Assembly (NCBI GenBank): GCA_009667805.1
Contig: CM019067.1
Coordinates: 165,837,073-165,901,072 of the forward strand
Direction of reading: 5' to 3'
From: Leptobrachium leishanense
Lineage: Eukaryota > Chordata > Amphibia > Anura > Megophryidae
DNA: 64,000 bases
Part shown: in pieces, positions 57,731 to 64,000 of the stretch
Layout: the number at the start of each line of letters is the position of its first letter
Numbering within the stretch: position 1 is the first letter of the stretch
Made by a program: the position numbers and the translations under genes
Notes under the pieces: generated by a model
What the model was told of the DNA's origin: nothing
Seen by the model: the letters and a program-made list of their open reading frames with translations, nothing else
Database searches by the model: none

Positions 57731-58035
57731 GGAGCTCTGTGATACTCATACACACCATACATTACTGCTAGTTGTATTGCTGGGGAGCTCTGTGATACAC
57801 TCATACATTCTGCACATTACTGTGAGTTTTATTGCTGTGGCGCTCTGTGGTACGCTCTTACACAATGCAAATTACTGTATCAAAGAGCTCCACAGCAATC
57901 AAACTCTATGTAATGTGCAATGTTTATGAGTGTGGGTTTTATTGCTGAGGAGCTTTGTGATACATGGATACACATCGCACATTACTGTGATCTTTATTGC
58001 TGTGGAGCTCTATGACACTCTCATACACACTGCAG
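57731..58035. repeat. Degenerate tandem repeat of about 55 bp with one inverted unit
   Basis: Units run GGAGCTCTGTGATACACTCA, then TACATTCTGCACATTACTGT, then GAGTTTTATTGCTGT, starting at 57731, 57784 and about 57840, and again from about 57948. The unit at about 57885-57925 (AAAGAGCTCCACAGCAATCA) is in reverse orientation. Confidence 0.72.
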
Positions 58036-59528
58036 TTTTTTTGGGGGGGGGCAGAATTTCATCCTTGGACCCGGACAGGACAGTGTCGTGGGCTGTCCAT
58101 GGACCAAGCTGTTAAGGATAACACCCCCCACTCATTAAATCATAAAGGTTCTCATCCTATTTCGGTAGAGCTGCAAACTCTAGATCACCTGATACAAATT
58201 CTTATTGTACAGTAGCACATACTATACTTTGTAAGGCAGCAGAAAAATATTGACCTATTCCAAAGTCACTCATTTAATCGATTTCAGCAAGTATTGAAAA
58301 AATCAACAGCTGTCAAACCGTATGGGAATGTGTGTCTATGGCTTGCTTGTTTTCTATCATATTTTTTCTGTGACGTCCAAAGTCTATATAGCACTATGCA
58401 GAGACTATAGTATAGGGGTAAGAGGATGACATTTTCTTAAACCACTTTCTGTGATCATCTGTGGTCAATAATTATCTTAACAATAAAATATGCCAATGTG
58501 ACTAGAAGTAACTGTTATTATCATCGCACATTTGCAATAATTTGCCTCAATTCTGTACATCTAGAAAATTGCACTATGCGATTGTTCAGAGACATATAAC
58601 CTATATCTCACCTTACCTTTTTTATTCGCGTTCAAATCCAAATTATAGCCTTCTAAACCATACTTTGCATATATAATACATGTTGTGTATACATTATAAT
58701 AGACTTTAAAGTTACAATGTTTATTAAAGTGCCACAGGCAGAAAGGAATTAAAAAACCCTTTATTTTTCTATTTCTATATATTTTTAATACCCATAGTAC
58801 AAATCCCTCCATATAAAAACATGAAATGGAATTCTAAGCATCCAATTATTAAATTCATGCTAAGCAATTCTCATTTTGTTCACATTAACAGTGCATACAA
58901 ATAGAACATTAAACAATACCAATGTGATAAGTGGAAACACAATTCTAACATATCAGTAAATTTTTATTTGCTCTAAATTGGAAAATACAAAACAACACTT
59001 TTTTTCTTAAACGCGTTGTTATGTGGGGAAAGTGGAAAACAGCTCTAAAGTTTTATAGTAGAGAGAGGGATATGTCAACGACACTAAAATGATTGGCAAT
59101 AGTTAATGTTTCAACTGATTATGTTAATATCATGTTTGTAGTATCAGGCCATTACTCATTAAATGTCAGTAAATAGTTGGAAGGAAGACGATCTCTGGTA
59201 ATTTTATTAATCTATATTTAATGGTGTTCTTGCAGACAGTCTGAGTTTTAGCTCAATCAATGTAATAAAATTATATGAGCCTAAAATATAACATATCCTG
59301 CGTTGTTGTGACTGGTGCTTTATCTGAGTTTCTTTTGTTCTTGCTTGCCTAATTTTACTCAGATGATAACGCCCATGATAACACCCTAAAGTGTATGTAT
59401 ACAATAATTGCAATTCAAGACATTTAGGACAATTCAATTCCTCAAATGTTATGGATATTTATCTCTAAACACTATTATAAACTCAAAGATTAAAAAAAAC
59501 CCTACTCAGCTGCTGATGCTTGTCAGTA
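58036..59528. other. No gene recognised
   Basis: AT-rich with no coding or repeat structure that I can support. Confidence 0.45.
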
Positions 59529-59989
59529 TTAACACCTTCACTACTGAGATCGAGATATCTCGGGCTTCAATGGCACCATCCGGTGCTCCGATATCGAGAT
59601 ATCGAGATCTGGTGATCTGCAGCCTAAAAGCAATTTAATTTGCTTTTGGGCTGCAGAAGGTGCCCCCAAAGTTTTAGCCCTGTGTTCTCAATGCCCATAG
59701 AGCTAAAACTGTGTAAAAATCATCTGATGATGACCTTACATTCAGCTTTCAGCAGTCGATGCAGGGAAAAAAAAGGAAGAAAATAGACCAGCAGCTCAAA
59801 CTGCTGTAACTCAATTTGGCAGTAGATGGCGCCATCTACTGGCCAAAACATGTCATTTACAGTAAGAAATACAATGGGTTTATGCTCAAATATTTCTTAA
59901 TGTATAATAAGTTTAAAATATTTTTTTCAAAAAAACACTGGTTTTGGACAATGTTTTTTTGGAAAATCACTTGGTAGTGTAGGGGTTAA
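59529..59989. mobile_element. TTAA-flanked MITE (piggyBac-like ends)
   Basis: TTAACACCTTCACTACTGAG at the left and CTTGGTAGTGTAGGGGTTAA at the right are inverted partners bounded by TTAA. The left part contains short palindromes (GAGATCGAGATATCTCG; GCACCATCCGGTGC; TCTGCAGCCTAAAAGCAA with its partner TTGCTTTTGGGCTGCAGA). It is a smaller version of the hairpin-rich layout seen at 8578, with different sequence. Confidence 0.75.
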
Positions 59990-60567
59990 GTAATAAACCA
60001 CAACAATGAATAAACGTTCAAATAATTTCTCTCACTCAGATTATATCCTAATTTTATATTCTGATGTTATCATAATAAGCAACATCATATAATACAGTCA
60101 TTCTTAAAAACGTGGGAATAGAACACGTGCATTGGAAAATCTAAACCTTATATCATTTGTAATCAAGAAACAAACATCTAACTGCAAACCACTTTACATA
60201 GTATTAAAGTTCAACACATTTAAATTGTAAAACATACTTATTATCTTATCACTTGTCTAATTATGTAGTGTGTTTTAAAGTGATTCTCCAGGCTACGGTG
60301 AAAGGGTGTCCTTCCCTATGCTCTGTCTCTCTCTACATTCTGTAAATCCTTTGTCAGTTTGCAAACATAGCCATAGAGTGTCTTTTGGATGCAAATTAAG
60401 AATAAGAATGATTGTCCTTTTTTAAATAAGAAAGTGGAAAATGTGTTTATTTATACATCATTGTTTCAAATATAAAATACAGCAAGGCCTATTCAAACCA
60501 AGACGATGCTAACAATTGCAGCTGATGTGCATGGCAGCTCGAGATGCTATTTTGACAAAGTTACATA
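59990..60567. other. No gene recognised
   Basis: AT-rich; nothing supported. Confidence 0.45.
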
Positions 60568-61133
60568 AAGAGTTATTCCGAAAGCAGCGCAATTTCAGTG
60601 AAATTTTGGATTTTCTCATTCGGCACACTTTCGACAATTCAAACTCGCCGACCCTGAGGTTAAATAATAAAAAGGTCTGTTACAGAATTAAAAAAAGCCA
60701 TTAAAAAACATAGGAAACAAAATGTTCACATAAAAAAAAAAATAATACCAAAAAATTTGAAAAAATAAATGAAAAAAAGTCTTTTTCCTGAAACTGCAAA
60801 GAATAAACAGTTGAATAAAAATAAAATAAAACCATTAATATTTTTTTTTTACATTGAATCCTATGGGATTTTCCTGTTTAAACCTATTGAACTAAACCAA
60901 AGAAAACCAGGGCATTTCTCTTACATTTTGATGCAGTTTGGCATTGAATAGATTGACCATTACTTCTCTATGGGACAATTTCACTGCCACCGAATATCAC
61001 TGCGGTCTACGACGAACTGCACTGTATTTCACTGGCAATTCGCCAATATTTGGCGAATTGACAGCTTACTGAATAGCCAAACTGCTACGAAATTGATGTT
61101 CGTTGCCCTTCGGTGGCAAGTTTGAATAACCCT
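60568..61133 (-). mobile_element. TA-MITE B, inverted copy
   Basis: Ends AAGAGTTATTCCGAAAG and AAGTTTGAATAACCCT, flanked by TA (60566-60567 and 61134-61135). The right part on the minus strand matches the fragment at 338-583 (ACTTCTCTATGGG, CAATTCGCC, ATATTTGGCGAATTG). The middle is A-rich. Confidence 0.7.
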
Positions 61134-61135
61134 TA

Positions 61136-63136
61136 TACTTTGCTCAGATGTTGAAACTCCTTATTTCAATCAATAGCTGCTATACTTTGTATAGGAACCG
61201 TTACTTGCGACTAGCCAGGGAAATCTAGCAATTCCAATGTAGTTCAGTCTTTTTGAGATGGTATTTTGCGAAATTCCTTGACACTGAAAAATATACATAC
61301 TAAAATAAAGTTTACTTTCCACTGCCTCTCCTGGCTGCATACAGTAGAACACTAGAAAAAAATAGTTCCCAGTATTTTTCTGTGGCTCCAGCATGGCAGC
61401 ACATATGCAAGTTATCTCCAGTGGACGATACTAGCAGCTACTTATCAACGTCTCTCAACTATTATGTCTAAAGCTGCTAACACAGCTTCTCGGTTGTCAA
61501 AGAGTTGACAACAGCAAGCCAGGCTTGGAATATAACACTACGTCGGAATAGGGGCCATAACATCTGTCAGACATGTGATTTTATTTTGGATGATTTGCTG
61601 ATACATTTGAAACATGAATCAACAAAAGGTCACCTCAATGAATGATCCAAGAAATTAATTTCGTAGGAAGATAGGCGTGTGCAGCCTATAACTTTAGGAT
61701 GAACAAAACTAGAACGACGCCATCCACCTACACATGCATTTTATGGATGCTTCTGAGTAAACCATGGGTATAACATACAAAATATAGAAAATTCAGAGCA
61801 CATCATTACAATATAGGTAAACGATATCGAAACCTCCTATCTAGGTAAACAAATGATGGAGATTTAGTTACAAGATGTGATCACATATTGCATAAGCATG
61901 CCATAACACCAATACCAAAATAATGTCTCCTATTTTGTTGTATACCCAACTGCTAGAAACAGGCATCCCAAATGGGGCTCCTGGCAGATCAAGGTTTTCA
62001 ATAGAGCCTCTAGAGCCACCTAGTTAGAGGTATTTTATTATCTTTTGCCTATGTCGTAGTGCAATGTAATCCAGTTGGTGTAAATTCATGTTCTAAGAAT
62101 TCTTTCCAGACCATTATCCTTTTTGCCAATTCTCTAATAAAACTTTTTTGTCCGGTCTTCGTCCATTTGGTCGGCATTCTGTTGGCACCAACATGTCCAA
62201 TTCTGACCTGGAAGACTTTAGGAGGACTGCACCATTTCACTACTCTCTTCCCTACTCAGAGTCTTCTCAAACCCACTTTCTAGGTAGGTATAGCTATAAC
62301 CCAATCCATCTCCAGCTAATAGCAACTTTCTGCCTGTAGTAAATTCAGCCATGTAATATTTACAGGTTATTATGCTAACAGACATCAAAATTCATTTATA
62401 TGTTCATTCATATATGCTTTTCACTACATTTGTGTAATTTTAGCCCACCCCCATCTAGATTGTAATTTCAACAGAATACGACCCTTACCAACTCATGTTT
62501 CCCTGAGTCAATTATTAAAGCTCTATGAAAACTCAGTGTATTAATATGACTAAAATTGGATTTATAGTGCAAAGCACCTTTCAGTGCTAAGGTTACCTCT
62601 GTCATAAGAAGGCTGGTGATTTTGAAGTGAATGATTGGCATTTATGCAAAGCATACAATTACAACAGCTGAGTCCATTGCTTTTGCATTTTAATGTTATA
62701 CTTGGAAAGAAGAAATATGTCAAGTACTCATATAAAATAATGACAGAGGTGGAGAAAAGAAAGATTATATAAGTACAAAAAGTGTGAAATAGTTTAATCT
62801 CGCACTCAGTATGTAAAATTGCTGTACTGTCAACATGATTGGCATTTTGAGGACTGACAATGCAAAACCAATTCATCATAGTCAGCGCAATCCCCGAAAT
62901 TGCTCTTGGTTATTTTAGAAGGACTTGTGAGCTTTTTTGAGGATTCTTGCCGTCCTTTTGAAATATCCTTCTGTCCTATCAATATAATAACACAAGGTTA
63001 AGTTTTTTATGATCTTAGTCAAGGTTAAAATATATGTTCTATGAAGATCATTTTACATTTCGATAGTTTTCTATAATATAAATTATATTTTTAATATGAG
63101 ATACCATTCATTACATTCTTTTCTGCATCACATAAC
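61136..63136. other. No gene recognised
   Basis: 2 kb of mixed sequence. A 63-codon minus-strand frame at 62049-62240 (QVRIGHVGANRMPTKWTKTG) is richer in charged and varied residues than its surroundings and could be a scrap of a retroelement, but I cannot place it. Confidence 0.4.
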
Positions 63137-63245
63137 ACAAGGGTCAGCATACTCCAGATGTCTTGGAACTACATTTCCCACAAGGCTCTGTCAATCTACT
63201 GAGTGGCTAAGTAGTTGTAGGTCTAAAACGTCTGGAGGGCCAAAA
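63137..63245. mobile_element. Short palindromic MITE (TGGCCCTCCAGA family), copy 3
   Basis: CAGCATACTCCAGATGTCTT, ACTACATTTCCCACAAGG and the mirrored TAGTTGTAGGTCTAAAACGT CTGGAGGGCCAAAAT (two parts). Confidence 0.62.
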
Positions 63246-63385
63246 TTGCTGTCTCTTAATTTAAGGGAATACTTAGTGCTGCACTAGTTTCATGATCAAC
63301 AGCAAGATTTTGAGAGTAGCTAGGTAAACGTTGATAATTATTTCATCATTAAACATTCTTCTATTATTTCCCACTCTAACCCAAT

Positions 63386-63567
63386 CAAGGTTATTCAGAG
63401 AACGGTGAAAAGCAGGAGAATGACTGGAGAATGGAAAATTCTAGGTCAAAATAGCCAAACCAGAAAAATTCTCCCATTCATCTCACTTTCCAAATCAGCT
63501 ATGTTGACCTAGAATTTTCCATTCTCCAGTCATTCTCCTGCTTTTCACCGCTCTCTGAATAACCCTG
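63386..63567. mobile_element. TA-MITE A, best-preserved copy
   Basis: CAAGGTTATTCAGAGAACGG to CCGCTCTCTGAATAACCCTG. Nearly perfect inverted arms: AGGAGAATGACTGGAGAATG and CATTCTCCAGTCATTCTCCT. This is the uninterrupted reference for the copy split by CR1 at 2583-3188. Confidence 0.85.
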
Positions 63568-64000
63568 TTAGACTTTGCATGGCGAGCTGAGTGCATCCTT
63601 TGTTATCCCACGATGATGCAGAGAATGTGTTTGGCGCGCGGAAGACCCATGGCTCGCAATTATCGCAGACATCTTCCAAAGTGGACTGTTGTCTTCGATA
63701 TAATATGCCGGTGTACCGTAGAAAAGGATGAGCAAAAATTGTGAAAATGAGCTCAGCACATGCAGTGAAATGTTTTTATTTTAATACCCCGTGTAGATAC
63801 CTAGAACAACATTAACTTAAATTAACAATTTTTTTCCTCAACACATGCACATCATTCTTCTTACTGCTGACAGCTTGCTTACATGTGAAGTAAATGCTTT
63901 ATTGCAGCTTGTTATCAGATAAATCCTTGCGGAAAAACCATTTTATAAAGAATTTTTGAAAAATCTAAATCGAGACCCACTGGTTTCAGATTTTAAACTG
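63568..64000. other. No gene recognised
   Basis: Mixed AT-rich sequence to the window edge; nothing supported. Confidence 0.4.

Noticed and set aside
62049..62240. Fragment of a LINE or gag protein
   Set aside because: The peptide looks non-random, but I cannot match it to a named domain, so no call is made.

Overview
This is a eukaryotic, almost certainly vertebrate, intergenic window. Its mixture of repeats points to an amphibian, most likely a frog: Tc1-like elements with long terminal repeats, many MITEs, piggyBac-like TTAA elements, hAT and PIF/Harbinger relatives, a CR1 3' end, an L1/Tx1-like ORF2 remnant, a tRNA-derived SINE, and palindromic repeats carrying hammerhead-like motifs. 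The species call is inference. I recognise no intact host gene, no operon, no CRISPR array and no free-standing tRNA or rRNA gene. Most long open frames are translations of repeats. The only host-derived coding sequence I recognise is an intronless, frameshifted AKTIP copy near 52.1-53.1 kb.

Layout. 0-8 kb: a SINE, two kinds of TA-flanked MITE (called A and B here; both begin with variants of CAGGGTTATTC) and a CR1 LINE end lodged in a MITE A. 8-14 kb: a foldback repeat, a 1.24 kb TTAA-flanked element built from a chain of perfect hairpins, the L1-like ORF2 remnant it interrupts, a 36-bp minisatellite and a second, truncated hairpin element. 14.5-17.8 kb: two complete Tc1-like elements lie 8 bp apart in opposite orientation, both with broken transposase genes. 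18-32 kb: a field of hAT-like elements (8-bp target duplications), Harbinger-like MITEs, SINEs, palindromes and the third hairpin element. 33-35 kb: a GC-rich hairpin chain followed by an 18-bp VNTR, bounded by inverted 66-bp segments. 35.5-40.5 kb: a probable solo LTR, MITEs and a strikingly perfect 0.84 kb foldback insertion with a 17-bp direct repeat. 42.9-46.1 kb: a solo LTR with a 5-bp duplication, itself split by a 2.5 kb hAT-like element. 46.8-50.6 kb: minisatellites, another foldback and a second probable LTR. 51.5-53.3 kb: a Harbinger-like MITE holding the AKTIP retrocopy. 53.3-64 kb: sparse repeats in AT-rich sequence.

How the parts relate. The window is best read as layers of insertion. 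Several nestings can be dated relative to each other because an empty-site relative lies in the same window. The AKTIP retrocopy sits at an exact 11-bp duplication inside a Harbinger-like MITE whose uninterrupted version is at 26.69-26.72 kb. The third hairpin element sits at a duplicated TTAA inside a repeat whose uninterrupted version is at 29.23-29.25 kb. A CR1 end sits in a MITE A whose intact form is at 63.4 kb. The most unusual signal is the hairpin-tiled TTAA element: its three copies show paired, compensating base changes in several stems. This means the palindromes have been maintained, either by a copying mechanism or by selection on structure.
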